From positions 124,001-188,000 of the forward strand of contig JAFLKN010000001.1 in the NCBI GenBank assembly GCA_019163175.1: a DNA stretch of 64,000 nucleotides. The letters are read 5' to 3'. Made by a program: the position numbers and the translations under genes. The notes beneath the pieces are model-generated. The model ran no database searches and had not been told where the DNA came from. It saw nothing but the letters and a program-made list of their open reading frames with translations. The DNA comes from Prolixibacteraceae bacterium (GTDB lineage: Bacteria > Bacteroidota > Bacteroidia > Bacteroidales > Prolixibacteraceae). This document shows, in pieces, positions 34,371 to 43,551 of the stretch (position 1 is its first letter; every line of letters begins with the position of its first letter).

Positions 34371-35285
34371 ATGAAATACCCACAAAAGAAATCGGAATTA
34401 AAGACCGAAAAATTGAAAGAAGTTGCCCTGAAAGTTGGCAGCCAGACCGAATTGATGAAATTCCTGATCGAAAAATTTCCGGAGAAAAGTCGTACAGCGA
34501 TAAAAGCAATTCTGGCTCATAAACAGGTAACTGTTGACGATTTGGTTACCACACAGTTTGATTTTCCGTTGAAACGCGGACAAATGGTATTTCTGAACAA
34601 AAAGAAATCGGAGGAAAAACCAAGATTTAGAGGAATGCGGGTTGTGTTCGAGGACAAAGATTTAATCGTAATAGATAAGTTTAGTGGCTTGTTGACCATT
34701 GCGCCTGAGGCTGATCGGGTTAAATCGGCTTTCAGTATTCTGGAAGAATACGTGAAACGCTTTGATCCAAAAAATGAGATATTTATTGTGCATCGGCTCG
34801 ATAAGGATACTTCAGGATTGATGGTTTTTGCCAAAAGTAAGAAAGTGCAGGAGGTGCTTCAGCAGGAGTGGAACAATGCCACTTTAGAGTGTGTATACGT
34901 GGCTGTGGTTGAAGGAGTGGTTGAAAAGCTGGAAGGGACGATTACTTCGTGGCTGAAAGAGAACAAAGCGCTGATCATGTTTTCGAGCCCGATAGCAGGC
35001 GAGGGAATGAAAGCAGTTACCAATTATAAATTGCTGAAATCGGACAAAATGTTCTCTTTGCTTGAGGTTAAACTCGAAACCCGCCGCAGAAATCAGATTC
35101 GGGTGCAGTTGAAAGAAATCGGGCATCCGGTAGCCGGAGATAAAAAATACGGAGCCAAAACGAATCCACTTGGTCAGATGGGATTACATTCGCGGGTTTT
35201 GGCATTTAAACACCCGGTAACAGGCAAAGCGCTTCGGTTCGATACTCCTATCCCGGCAAAATTTATGAAGCTAATCCGTGGATAA
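34371..35285 (+). CDS. RluA-family pseudouridine synthase with S4-like N-terminus
   Basis: The protein has 304 residues. An N-terminal RNA-binding segment (VGSQTELMKFLIEKFPEKSRTAIKAILAHKQVTVDD) resembles a loose S4 domain. The catalytic domain begins VVFEDKDLIVIDKFSGLL, with the active Asp in VHRLDKDTSGLMVFAKS. VKLETRRRNQIRVQLKEIGHPVAGDKKYGA is the C-terminal motif. Targets are probably uridines in large-subunit rRNA. A tRNA-Gly gene follows. Confidence 0.92.
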   Translation: MKYPQKKSELKTEKLKEVALKVGSQTELMKFLIEKFPEKSRTAIKAILAHKQVTVDDLVTTQFDFPLKRGQMVFLNKKKSEEKPRFRGMRVVFEDKDLIVIDKFSGLLTIAPEADRVKSAFSILEEYVKRFDPKNEIFIVHRLDKDTSGLMVFAKSKKVQEVLQQEWNNATLECVYVAVVEGVVEKLEGTITSWLKENKALIMFSSPIAGEGMKAVTNYKLLKSDKMFSLLEVKLETRRRNQIRVQLKEIGHPVAGDKKYGAKTNPLGQMGLHSRVLAFKHPVTGKALRFDTPIPAKFMKLIRG

Positions 35286-35348
35286 TTATCTTTTTGAAAC
35301 ATATCCACCCAAAGCATAGTTTTATTATTTTTGGGCGTTCAAAAAATT

Positions 35349-35420
35349 GCGAGAGTAGCTCAGTGGTAGAGCATCAGCTTCCCAAGCTGAGGGTCGCGGG
35401 TTCGACCCCCGTTTCTCGCT
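35349..35420 (+). tRNA. tRNA-Gly (anticodon CCC)
   Basis: A 72-base cloverleaf. The acceptor arm GCGAGAG pairs with TTCTCGC (one G-T pair). The D-arm is GCTC/GAGC, and the anticodon stem is TCAGC/GCTGA around the loop TTCCCAA, giving anticodon CCC. The T-arm is GCGGG-TTCGACC-CCCGT. The discriminator base is T and CCA is not encoded. It reads GGG glycine codons. Confidence 0.97.
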
Positions 35421-35466
35421 CAACAAAAAAGAGAGTTAGATTAATTTCTGACTCTCTTTTTTGTTG
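35421..35466. terminator. Bidirectional terminator after tRNA-Gly
   Basis: CAACAAAAAAGAGAGT and ACTCTCTTTTTTGTTG pair across an 8-14 base loop, starting at the base after the tRNA. It also ends the convergent J-KTSC gene. Confidence 0.85.
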
Positions 35467-35491
35467 GTATTGTGGGAAATATAAAACCTAA

Positions 35492-35938
35492 CTATGCAAC
35501 CAGAACGCCTTTCTTCGATTTCCGGTAGAGGTACGAATTGAAAATGTTTCTTTTGGCAAACCGTAATTGCTTGTCAGAATTGACCAGTTTTATGTACACA
35601 CTTTTCGGAACACCAAAATATTCGTATGTGGCTCCATCCATGAATGAAACTTCAAGCAAAAGTCCTTTGTGTTTGAAATCAGCAATGCCAGATTCGTACG
35701 TGCTGTTGTATTCTTCAAGGTTTGCTGCAATTGTTTCGGGTGCAATACTCACCAAAAAGTGGTAAGCATCAATAATTTGCCGACTTTTAATTTCAGCTTC
35801 TGCAACCATTGCATCACCTTCCTGAAAATTGTCGGGATGCCATTCTTTTACTAAACTTCTATATGTAGTTTTTAGTGTTTTAAGATCGGTGTCTGGTTCA
35901 ACATTGAATAATTTTTTGTATTCATTAATACGCTTCAT
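35492..35938 (-). CDS. J-domain / KTSC-domain fusion protein
   Basis: The protein has 148 residues. The N-terminal 65 residues form a J domain: YKKLFNVEPDTDLKTLKTTYRSLVKEWHPDNFQ with the HPD tripeptide that stimulates Hsp70 ATPase, then IDAYHFL. The C-terminal 60 residues are a KTSC domain (LLLEVSFMDGATYEYFGVPKSVYIKLV, SYLYRKSKKG). KTSC alone is a small domain thought to bind nucleic acid or a lysyl-tRNA-synthetase partner. A fused J domain suggests it recruits DnaK (10810-12717) to a specific client. It has a plausible promoter at 36010-36017. Confidence 0.85.
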   Translation of the reverse strand: MKRINEYKKLFNVEPDTDLKTLKTTYRSLVKEWHPDNFQEGDAMVAEAEIKSRQIIDAYHFLVSIAPETIAANLEEYNSTYESGIADFKHKGLLLEVSFMDGATYEYFGVPKSVYIKLVNSDKQLRFAKRNIFNSYLYRKSKKGVLVA

Positions 35939-36009
35939 GAATGTGTTTTTTGTAAATAACTTTCAAACAGTTTTTTAGGGAATTCTGCCCTGATTTTTTT
36001 TAGCAGCCG

Positions 36010-36017
36010 CAAACGTA
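36010..36017 (-). promoter_or_regulatory. -7 element TACGTTTG (minus)
   Basis: CAAACGTA is the reverse complement of a perfect TAnnTTTG match, 71 bases before the J-KTSC ATG. Confidence 0.45.
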
Positions 36018-36152
36018 GCTAATTCTATGGTCTTGAATGCTAAGCGAATCTTAATTTAATGATTTTCTTCGTTTTATTCAGAAAATCGGTTTGTCTGAAA
36101 GTCTTGTTTTCCCCGGCAAGTACAAACCAACGGGGACGCAACTTTACTTAGT

Positions 36153-37607
36153 TCATTTTGCGGGCTCCACCCACAGTACCGAATTGTTTGTGCTGTACTC
36201 GTTTTGTTCGTAGAGTTTGTTAGCCGGATCAAGAATCCAGTTATCGTCGACAATGAATTTGTAGGTATATTTTCCTGGCTGAAGATAAATGGGTAAAATC
36301 CATTTACCGCCTTGTTTAATCATTCGGTAACCTTGCGTATTCCAACCGTTAAAACTCCCGGTAACAATTACCGATTTAGCATTCAGCGATTGGCTCAGCT
36401 CGAAAATGTGATTGGCTTTTAATGCAATAAACGAATTTTGGGTATCGCCCGATCCGGAAGTAAACGGATTGGCCGGATCGATCATCCATTTTCCATCAGC
36501 AATAAATTTGTACTCGTAGTTTCCGGCTGAAACCACGTATGGAAGCTGCCAGCCTTTGGCAGTTTTATTCATAACCAGTTCGTTCTCGTTCCATCCGTTA
36601 AAACTACCTGTGAGCACCACTTTTTTAGTTGTAATAAAGCCATCGAGCTTAAATAAGTAAGGTTCGCCAATTCCAATAAATGAATTCATATTGTCACTTG
36701 CATCCGCACGAAGTTCTTTATTGGCCGGATCGGTCATCCAATCTCCATCTACCAAAAACTTGTAGGCATATGTTCCATCCCGAAGGTACATTGGCAATGA
36801 CCATCCATCAGAGGTCGGATTCATGGCAAGTCCACGCGGATTCCAATTGTAGAAATTACCTGTAACAACCACCTTACGCGCATTTTTGTACCCTTTTAAT
36901 TCGAACAGGTGGTTGTAGCAGTAAACAACCGAGTTGTAAGCACCGGCATCGCCACGTTCGCGTAATTTGTTGCTTGGGTCAGTCATCCATCGTCCATCAG
37001 CAATAAATTTATAGGCGTACTTTCCCGGTTTTAGCTTCAGGTCAATCATCCAGCCATTGCCAGTTGGTTTCATAGGTGTTTGTGTAGTGCTCCAATTGTT
37101 AAAAGTGCCTGAAATATAGACTTTCTGAGCAGATTTGTAGCCTGGTAAATAGAACTTTGCAGTGTTACTGCTGTAGACAAAAGCATTAGAAACTTCGAAA
37201 TTGTTAACACCATAGATGGCTGTTGATTCAGTCGTATTTCCCGGAAAGTTTGTCCAACTATCGATAACCAGGAACAAATCGTTTGCTTTGATATTTTTAT
37301 CAGCTTTTGTTTGTACCGCTTTTGAAAGTTCAACAAGGTTGGCCTGTAATTTTTTAGCTTTCCAGTTTTCATTACCAATAGTGATTGAAGTTTTCCCGCT
37401 GTAAACCTGTGCAATCAAGGCGCTATCCAAATCAAAGAGAATCGAAATTTCTTTCTTTTCCTTTTCGGTCCATTTCAGGTTAAGTGTGAAAATAAGTTGA
37501 CCATTGTCGATGCGGCAAACTTTCTCCGGATCGAGCTGAGCTTGGGTTGTCAGCGAACTGAACATCAGCGCCACGACCCAAAGAGTTAAATAAGCTAATG
37601 TTTTCAT
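36153..37607 (-). CDS. Secreted protein with four tandem CBM48/AMPK-type glycogen-binding modules
   Basis: The protein has 484 residues. The signal peptide is MKTLAYLTLWVVALMFSSLTTQAQ. About 125 residues of unknown fold follow. Then four similar 80-residue modules occur at roughly 152-230, 234-311, 316-393 and 400-480, each with a G(S/T/N)FxxW core (GTFNNW, GNFYNW, GSFNGW, GSFNGW), Y-x-Y-K-F and W-M/I-x-D-P. This is the beta-sandwich of AMPK-beta/CBM48 modules that bind alpha-glucans. No catalytic domain is present, so it is a binding or scaffold protein. Its ATG overlaps the stop of the aspartyl protease gene by 4 bases (ATGA), so they are translationally coupled. Confidence 0.87.
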   Translation of the reverse strand: MKTLAYLTLWVVALMFSSLTTQAQLDPEKVCRIDNGQLIFTLNLKWTEKEKKEISILFDLDSALIAQVYSGKTSITIGNENWKAKKLQANLVELSKAVQTKADKNIKANDLFLVIDSWTNFPGNTTESTAIYGVNNFEVSNAFVYSSNTAKFYLPGYKSAQKVYISGTFNNWSTTQTPMKPTGNGWMIDLKLKPGKYAYKFIADGRWMTDPSNKLRERGDAGAYNSVVYCYNHLFELKGYKNARKVVVTGNFYNWNPRGLAMNPTSDGWSLPMYLRDGTYAYKFLVDGDWMTDPANKELRADASDNMNSFIGIGEPYLFKLDGFITTKKVVLTGSFNGWNENELVMNKTAKGWQLPYVVSAGNYEYKFIADGKWMIDPANPFTSGSGDTQNSFIALKANHIFELSQSLNAKSVIVTGSFNGWNTQGYRMIKQGGKWILPIYLQPGKYTYKFIVDDNWILDPANKLYEQNEYSTNNSVLWVEPAK

Positions 37608-38635
37608 TTCTCTTCTCCTTTCGTAAATCGAATGCCAAACTGTTTGTTCACAAAATTAACACTGACAATTCCATGGTTAATAAAACTATTGCCCAACATT
37701 CCATCAATGTGGGTTCCGTAGGCTTCACTCAAAGCATCCAGATTTGTAATAATTGTTTCCATATTCGGCAACTGCCTGTTACCGATTGTGAAATCGTTCA
37801 TTCTTCCAAACAGCACCTCAGCACCAGCAGCACCAGCTCCTTTTAATGTCGCACGGCGAGTTATCGTAACTGTACTCATAATTTTTTTATTGGCATCGCT
37901 GCTAATTGCATTGGTTTCGGCACCTGTATCGAAACAGAAATTTAGCAGCTTTCCACCAATGGTAGCTTTCAGAAAAAGGATATTGCTGTTTCCTTCAATT
38001 TTTTGCGAGTAGTCGGGTATAAATCCTGATGTTTTAGTATTCAGTCGTTTCCCTGTTTTGTCAATCCTGAAAAGTTTGAGTTCACTGTTGATCGGGTCGA
38101 TTACGATTTCAAGATTCCGTATCATCCCAAACCCAATCAACCCCAGAATTTTCACACCTCTTCGGTTTTCAATGTGTCCCAAGTTGGCTAAGTCAGCCCG
38201 GAGGTTTTTGTATGTGAGATCGGAAAATTCAATTTGGCCAATAGAAATTTGCTCAATAGTTCCAACTGCACCGGTAATTCCATTCGAGCTGCTTCCTCCA
38301 GTTTTAACATGCGATCTGAAATATGTACTGTTAAGAACCAGGCCATTTGCACCTGTGTCGAAAACCAGATTGCCGGTTTCTCCATCTACTTTTGCTTCAA
38401 TCAGAAACAGCCGGCCAGCCCGCTTCATAGGGATAATTACCGAATCAGCGTTTAAATCGAATTCAGGCGTGTAATAGTCAGAATGAAGGTTGCTTATTGA
38501 AGTGTAGACCGGAATAAGATCAATTTCAGGAGTGCCTGACGAAATAAAACGAGGAGAAAACGAACTGAGCAATACAGCAACAGCAGCCATGAGGCTGCTG
38601 AAAAGTGTGCAGTATGCAAATCGTTCCGGATTCAT
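37604..38635 (-). CDS. Retropepsin-like aspartyl protease with two DTG sites in one chain
   Basis: The protein has 343 residues from ATG 38635 (MNPERFAYCTLFSSLMAAVAVLLSSF, signal or anchor). Two halves each carry an active-site motif: LVFDTGANGLVLN near residue 93 and FCFDTGAETNAIS near residue 236, with a hydrophobic ILGLIGFGMI flap-like segment after the first and IDGMLGNSFI after the second. This doubled layout matches Bacteroidota members of the aspartyl_protease_2 / clan AA group that fold as a single-chain dimer. It is probably periplasmic. It is coupled to the tetra-CBM48 gene. Confidence 0.87.
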   Translation of the reverse strand: MNPERFAYCTLFSSLMAAVAVLLSSFSPRFISSGTPEIDLIPVYTSISNLHSDYYTPEFDLNADSVIIPMKRAGRLFLIEAKVDGETGNLVFDTGANGLVLNSTYFRSHVKTGGSSSNGITGAVGTIEQISIGQIEFSDLTYKNLRADLANLGHIENRRGVKILGLIGFGMIRNLEIVIDPINSELKLFRIDKTGKRLNTKTSGFIPDYSQKIEGNSNILFLKATIGGKLLNFCFDTGAETNAISSDANKKIMSTVTITRRATLKGAGAAGAEVLFGRMNDFTIGNRQLPNMETIITNLDALSEAYGTHIDGMLGNSFINHGIVSVNFVNKQFGIRFTKGEEK

Positions 38636-38713
38636 GTCAAAAATTTGATCCAAAGTAATCAATTGGATCAAGATAATCAATCGTGTAAATAGAAATGTGG
38701 TAGTTGTTGTAGT

Positions 38714-39262
38714 TTAAAGCGTTAATGGTGGCCCCATATTTACTATTCCATGCTCCAGATTGATCCTTTTAATCTCTTCGTCGCTTGGTCGTTCGGTGAG
38801 ACTGTTCATTTTCTGAAAGAATTCCTCCATTTTCCCTGCTGGCTGCAGAAAGTAAATCAGCTTGCCATAGTCTGTCAGTTGAATCCAGGTGTGTGCAATC
38901 ATTCGTGGCAAAAATATGGTGTCACCGGCTTTCAGTCGATGCGTTTCATCTCCAACAACAAACCTGTACTCACCTTCAACAACATAAAAAACTTCATCCT
39001 GATGAAGATGCATGTGTAAATTTGGTCCAACTTTTCCAAGTCCGATGTACTCAAAAACACTTAATTGCTGATTGGTGTCCTTGCCCGATATTTTGGTGTT
39101 GTTTGGATGTACACCCAGAAACTTGATATCTTCACCATAACGACCTTTTCCTCCTTCAACTGTAAAGGGTTTTCGGGTACTTGTTGTTTCATCATCGAAA
39201 TTTGCGAAGGTAAGTAATGGAATTCCTCCCAAAATGGTTGTCAAAAATTGTTTGCGTTGCAT
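38714..39262 (-). CDS. Secreted cupin-domain protein
   Basis: The protein has 182 residues. The N-terminus (MQRKQFLTTILGGIPLLTFA) looks like a lipid-free signal or a degenerate Tat leader without twin Arg. The cupin barrel holds HMHLHQDEVFYVVEGEYRFVVG (motif 1, with metal His and Glu) and HRLKAGDTIFLPRMIAHTWIQ (motif 2). A C-terminal helix may close the barrel. Cupins of this type bind metal and may act on sugars or quercetin-like compounds; the substrate is unknown. It has a good -7 element at 39284-39291. Confidence 0.87.
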   Translation of the reverse strand: MQRKQFLTTILGGIPLLTFANFDDETTSTRKPFTVEGGKGRYGEDIKFLGVHPNNTKISGKDTNQQLSVFEYIGLGKVGPNLHMHLHQDEVFYVVEGEYRFVVGDETHRLKAGDTIFLPRMIAHTWIQLTDYGKLIYFLQPAGKMEEFFQKMNSLTERPSDEEIKRINLEHGIVNMGPPLTL

Positions 39263-39283
39263 GGGTTGTAAATTTTAGTTTAG

Positions 39284-39291
39284 CAAATCTA
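39284..39291 (-). promoter_or_regulatory. -7 element TAGATTTG (minus)
   Basis: CAAATCTA is the reverse complement of a perfect TAnnTTTG match, 21 bases before the cupin ATG. Confidence 0.55.
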
Positions 39292-39317
39292 TACCGGATG
39301 CAAGTACACTTAGTGGT

Positions 39318-39345
39318 AAATAAAAGACTATTTTGTCTTTTATTT
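39318..39345 (-). terminator. Terminator of the AraC gene
   Basis: AAATAAAAGAC (39318-39328) and GTCTTTTATTT (39335-39345) form a perfect 11-bp stem with a 6-base loop right after the AraC stop. Confidence 0.75.
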
Positions 39346-39346
39346 A

Positions 39347-40177
39347 TTAAATTTCGGCAACACCAATAATGCGGTCAGGTCCTTTGGTATCTAATTCAGT
39401 AAATTGTGCAGGCGAAAGTCCCGTAAATTCTTTGTAATCTTTCACCAAATGCTGATAGTCATGATATCCACACTCAATGGCAATTGAAAGCCAATCTTTC
39501 TTCGGGAAACGGTTCTTCATTCGGAATGCCTTGTCAAACCTGATGATACGTAAAAACCTTTTCGGATTTACGCCAACCAGTTCATCAAATTTGCGGTCAA
39601 ATTGCCGTTGGCAAAGACACGACTCTTTAATGTACCAATCGAGCGAATTTTTATCAGCATCCCGCATCATCAAACGGGCAATTTTTCTGACCGGATGCGT
39701 GTACATGTGCTTTTGCCGAATTACCTGTTTCAAAAAGTCTTCAACAATTTGAATCATTTTCTGGTAATTTCCGGCGTTAAAAAGTTGCTCATTAACAAAA
39801 GCGGCACTATTCCCAAAAATATCACTTGCATTTAATGATTTGTTGGTCAGTAAATTTGATGGTATTCCGGTGAGTTGAAATAATGTGCCCGGCTGAAAAA
39901 TAACCTGAACCGACAAGAAATCTTTGCCGACAAAACGACCTTGTGTTACGGTGTGTTGGCCCGAAATCGTCATTTCTTTGTTCATCGATGCTGTTTTGTC
40001 ATCGGGATATTGCACTTGCTCTTTGTCTTTGGGGTAAAATTGCAGGCAAATTTCCGGTCGTGGAGTGTACAGTTTGGGGAAGTCTGGCTGTCCGTCAGGA
40101 AAATAAAAATCAATTATTCTGTAAATTCTTACAAAATCAGTTAAATCAGGCGATGGAAGAATATTATCTATCAGCAT
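39347..40177 (-). CDS. AraC-family transcriptional regulator
   Basis: The protein has 276 residues. The N-terminal 160 residues are a DUF6597-type sensor region (YTPRPEICLQFYPKD, VQVIFQPGTLFQLTGIP). The C-terminal double helix-turn-helix is ESCLCQRQFDRKFDELVGVNPKRFLRIIRF and DWLSIAIECGYHDYQHLVKDYKEFTGLSPAQF. It lies 14 bases after the SRPBCC gene, so it is probably read from the same promoter and may control it or the cupin gene. The ligand is unknown. Confidence 0.92.
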   Translation of the reverse strand: MLIDNILPSPDLTDFVRIYRIIDFYFPDGQPDFPKLYTPRPEICLQFYPKDKEQVQYPDDKTASMNKEMTISGQHTVTQGRFVGKDFLSVQVIFQPGTLFQLTGIPSNLLTNKSLNASDIFGNSAAFVNEQLFNAGNYQKMIQIVEDFLKQVIRQKHMYTHPVRKIARLMMRDADKNSLDWYIKESCLCQRQFDRKFDELVGVNPKRFLRIIRFDKAFRMKNRFPKKDWLSIAIECGYHDYQHLVKDYKEFTGLSPAQFTELDTKGPDRIIGVAEI

Positions 40178-40191
40178 CTTTCTGATTCTAT

Positions 40192-40668
40192 TTAGTTGAA
40201 CTTCTTTTCCATGGCTGCGATTCGGTATTCGAAAATTTTTCGCAATTGGGTTTTTACAAAAAGTCCATGCGCAATCCGTCCAAAAATCCCGAAAGGCAAT
40301 TTATACGAAACGCGGTCAGTCATTAGTACACCTTTACCCTGAACTTCGAAATGGTGTTCGTGGTGCCACATCCGATAGGGGCCAAAGCGTTGCTCATCGA
40401 CAAAAAATGATTGGTCGGTAACATGTGTTATTTCGGTTACCCAATTTGTTTTAAACCCAGGGAATGGCGCGACTTTATAGGTGATTATTTGTCCCGGATA
40501 CATTTTTGTTGGAATGCCCGAAGTAATTACAAATCCCATGTGTTCAGGTGTAATCTTCGATAGATTACCGGGCGATGAGAAAAAGTGCCAGGCTTCGTTC
40601 AGTGAGATATTCAGAAATTGTTTGACTTCCAAAGTGTAAATTCCTGAATGCGATTGAAATGAGATCAT
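40192..40668 (-). CDS. SRPBCC (START-like) ligand-binding protein
   Basis: The protein has 158 residues, cytoplasmic. YTLEVKQFLNISLNEAWHFFSSPGNLSKITPEHMGF is the family's opening strand-helix. TNWVTEITHVTDQSFFVDEQRFGPYRMWHHEHHFEV and DRVSYKLPFGIFGRIAHGLFV complete the helix-grip fold seen in cyclase/dehydrase-like proteins of about 150 residues. It probably binds a hydrophobic molecule. It is co-transcribed with the AraC regulator. Confidence 0.85.
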   Translation of the reverse strand: MISFQSHSGIYTLEVKQFLNISLNEAWHFFSSPGNLSKITPEHMGFVITSGIPTKMYPGQIITYKVAPFPGFKTNWVTEITHVTDQSFFVDEQRFGPYRMWHHEHHFEVQGKGVLMTDRVSYKLPFGIFGRIAHGLFVKTQLRKIFEYRIAAMEKKFN

Positions 40669-40832
40669 GTTTTGCCGATTTATATGCTATACTCAAACCC
40701 GAAAGCTGATTTTTTGTTTGGTCATTTGGCGAAATTTATAAACAAGTGTTTCCGATAAATTAATAATTGACTGTTCCTTCGGAATTTTATAAGCCTCCGG
40801 AGATAGAATTCTGGTCTGGTTTTGTTTTTTTG

Positions 40833-40840
40833 TAACTTTG
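40833..40840 (+). promoter_or_regulatory. -7 element TAACTTTG for dapL
   Basis: A perfect TAnnTTTG match 40 bases before the dapL ATG. Confidence 0.6.
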
Positions 40841-40880
40841 ACGCCTCAGAAATAAATCGAATCACTTAAAACAATATAGA

Positions 40881-42110
40881 ATGGCATTAATTAACGAGAA
40901 TTACCTGAAACTTCAGGCGGGGTATTTGTTCCCCGAAATTGGACGTAGAGTGCGCGAATTTGCTGAAGCTAATCCGGATAAAAAGGTCATCCGAATGGGT
41001 ATTGGCGATGTAACTCAACCGCTTGTTCCTGCTGTAGTTGAGGCTTTCCACGCAGGAGTTGACGATATGGCGAATGCTGAATCGTTTAAAGGTTATGGTC
41101 CAGAACAGGGATATGATTTTTTGCGCGAAGCTATTGCGCTGAACGATTATCAGAGTCGCGGAGTGGATATTTCGGCTGACGATATTTTTGTCTCGGATGG
41201 CTCAAAGTGCGACACCGGAAATATTCAGGAAGTGTTTGGCGCCGGAAACAAAATTGCCATTTGCGATCCGGTTTATCCGGTTTATGCCGATACCACTGTA
41301 ATGTCGGGCAAAACAGGTGATATTCAGAGCAACGGATACTTCGAAGGAATTATTTATATGCCTTGCAACGAAGCCAACGGTTTTATTCCTGAATTGCCAA
41401 CCGAACGTCCGGATCTGATTTTCCTTTGCTTCCCGAATAATCCAACCGGAACAGTGGCTTCGAAAGAAGAATTGACCAAATGGGTGGAATATGCACGTGC
41501 CAATAAATGCATCATCCTTTACGATGCTGCTTACGAAGCATTCATCACCGACGAGTCGATTCCTCATTCCATTTTCGAAATTGAGGGCGCCAAAGAAGTG
41601 GCCCTGGAATTCCGCAGTTTCTCAAAAACTGCCGGTTTCACCGGAACGCGTTGTGCATTTACTGTTATACCAAAAGAGCTGAATGCATACGACAGCAAAG
41701 GTAAAGCTCATCCGGTAAAACCTTTGTGGAACCGTCGCCACACCACCAAATTCAACGGAGTTTCTTATCCGGTGCAGAAAGCAGCTGCCGCTATTTATAC
41801 TGAAGAAGGTAAAAAGCAGGTGAAAGAAGTGATCAATTATTACCTCGAAAACGCCCGCATCATGCGCGAAAGCCTGAAAGAAACCGGATTTACCGTATTT
41901 GGTGGAGTGAATGCGCCTTACGTTTGGGTCAAGACACCAGACAACATGAAATCGTGGGATTTCTTCGATAAATTGCTGAATGTAGCCAATGTGGTCGGAA
42001 CACCTGGCTCAGGTTTTGGTCCATCAGGCGAAGGCTATTTCCGTTTTTCTGCTTTTGCCGATCGCGGCAATGTATTGGAAGCGATGGAACGGGTTCGCAA
42101 CCTGAAATAG
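40881..42110 (+). CDS. dapL: LL-diaminopimelate aminotransferase
   Basis: The protein has 409 residues, a class I/II PLP aminotransferase. It opens [21 protein letters not shown], the DapL start, then [28 protein letters not shown] and [30 protein letters not shown] and the Lys of [16 protein letters not shown] (Schiff base) complete the site. DapL converts tetrahydrodipicolinate straight to LL-DAP, bypassing the acylated intermediates. An epimerase is then needed to make meso-DAP; the only DapF-fold protein here (30347) lacks both catalytic Cys. Confidence 0.97.
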   Translation: MALINENYLKLQAGYLFPEIGRRVREFAEANPDKKVIRMGIGDVTQPLVPAVVEAFHAGVDDMANAESFKGYGPEQGYDFLREAIALNDYQSRGVDISADDIFVSDGSKCDTGNIQEVFGAGNKIAICDPVYPVYADTTVMSGKTGDIQSNGYFEGIIYMPCNEANGFIPELPTERPDLIFLCFPNNPTGTVASKEELTKWVEYARANKCIILYDAAYEAFITDESIPHSIFEIEGAKEVALEFRSFSKTAGFTGTRCAFTVIPKELNAYDSKGKAHPVKPLWNRRHTTKFNGVSYPVQKAAAAIYTEEGKKQVKEVINYYLENARIMRESLKETGFTVFGGVNAPYVWVKTPDNMKSWDFFDKLLNVANVVGTPGSGFGPSGEGYFRFSAFADRGNVLEAMERVRNLK

Positions 42111-42132
42111 AGTTTGTTGAAAAATATAAATT

Positions 42133-42170
42133 AGTCAGGGATTAACTTTAAAGTGAAGCCCTGACTTTGT
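42133..42170. terminator. Terminator between dapL and the serine hydrolase
   Basis: AGTCAGGG (42133-42140) pairs with CCCTGACT (42159-42166), followed by TTGTTTTT on the plus strand. Confidence 0.75.
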
Positions 42171-42177
42171 TTTTAGG

Positions 42178-43551
42178 CTATTGAATAGTGGATATGATAT
42201 CGCTTAAAAGCGCATTGCAATTCATTACATTTTTGGGTTTGTGCGAAAATCCCAAAATCACCACCACCAGTTCTTTCGATGGGATGATAAATATTCGCTG
42301 ACCATCGTACCCCCTGCAACAATACATGTCATCAGGAACTGAAGTAAATTCCGTTTTGTTATTCAGCCAAAAAAGCGAACCGTATTCTCCCTTGCTATTC
42401 TTATTGGGGCTGGTGCTGTATGCTACCCAACCTTCAGGCAAAATTCGTTCGCCATTGAAAACGCCATCCTGCAAATGCAATAAACCATAGCGCGCATAGT
42501 CGCGGGTTGTGGCGAAAATATACGATGAGCCTACAAAATTACCGGATGCATCCACTTCGAAAAGGGCATCGGGCATACCAATTTTGTTGAATAACCGCGT
42601 GTATGGAAACTGATAGTATTCTTTGTCGTTGCCAAGGGTACGCCGCATTTGGTAGGTAACTACATTGGGATTGCCCGATGAATAATACCATTTTGTTCCA
42701 ACCGGAGCTTCGAGTGGCTGATCAAACACGAACCGTGCAAAATCGTTCTCACAATAAAGCATCACTGTAACATCCGAACGGTTTCCGTAATCCTCGTTCC
42801 AGAGTAATCCGCTTTCGGCCTGCATCAAATTGTTGTAGGTAATTTTCTTGCGGTCATCGGTTTGCCATTCCGGAATATTCATGGGTTCATTAATGTCCCA
42901 TTTCCCGTCTTTCACCATAATTCCGGCCAAAGTATTGGTGAAACTTTTGGCCATCGACCAACTCAAAAACCGGGTTTTTGCATTAAACTGCGGCTGGTAA
43001 GCTTCTGCTACCGGAATCCCTTTATGAACTACCATAAAGGCAAAAGCATGGCCATTGTACCCGTCTTCATCCATTAATTTTTCGGTAATTTGGGCAAGTG
43101 CTTCTTTATTGATGTTAGTTGTGGTATCCGGCAAAATATTTCCCAGAGGCCATTTGATGGTGTCCTGATTGTAAGGTTGCGGACTGGCTGGAAATTTAAT
43201 TTTCCGAAGGTCGGATTCATCAATCCCTCGAAGCAAAGTAGCTCCAAAACCTTTGCGGTAAATGGCTTTCGATTTTCCCCACAAAAACGAACTTGTTACG
43301 CTCGAATCCTGAAAATTGACGATATTTTTGGTGTATTGAATGAACGAAAATTTAAGGTCCATTTCTTCCACTTCTTTTTGCTCACGACCTGAAACAAATA
43401 CCGCAGAACAGAGGAATTTGGCTGGATAGCCGGTTATTATCGGAAGCAGTGAGTTGATGTAAAAGGCACCGTAGCCAATTCCTGCTATCAGGAGGATTAC
43501 TAGTGTCCAACCAATTCGCCTCGCTATTGAACTTCCTGATTTTCGTTTCAT
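42178..43551 (-). CDS. Membrane-anchored serine hydrolase (beta-lactamase class C fold)
   Basis: The protein has about 457 residues from ATG 43551, which gives the basic start MKRKSGSS and one membrane segment (GWTLVILLIAGIGYGAFYI). An upstream ATG (43659) would add 36 polar residues and is possible. The catalytic SxxK is WSMAKSFTN, and the YxN-type Tyr is in WYYSSGNPNVV. The C-terminus has DGQRIFIIPSKELVVVILGFSH. Relatives include 6-aminohexanoate-dimer hydrolase and class C beta-lactamases; the substrate here is unknown. It is a single-gene unit. Confidence 0.87.
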   Translation of the reverse strand: MKRKSGSSIARRIGWTLVILLIAGIGYGAFYINSLLPIITGYPAKFLCSAVFVSGREQKEVEEMDLKFSFIQYTKNIVNFQDSSVTSSFLWGKSKAIYRKGFGATLLRGIDESDLRKIKFPASPQPYNQDTIKWPLGNILPDTTTNINKEALAQITEKLMDEDGYNGHAFAFMVVHKGIPVAEAYQPQFNAKTRFLSWSMAKSFTNTLAGIMVKDGKWDINEPMNIPEWQTDDRKKITYNNLMQAESGLLWNEDYGNRSDVTVMLYCENDFARFVFDQPLEAPVGTKWYYSSGNPNVVTYQMRRTLGNDKEYYQFPYTRLFNKIGMPDALFEVDASGNFVGSSYIFATTRDYARYGLLHLQDGVFNGERILPEGWVAYSTSPNKNSKGEYGSLFWLNNKTEFTSVPDDMYCCRGYDGQRIFIIPSKELVVVILGFSHKPKNVMNCNALLSDIISTIQ

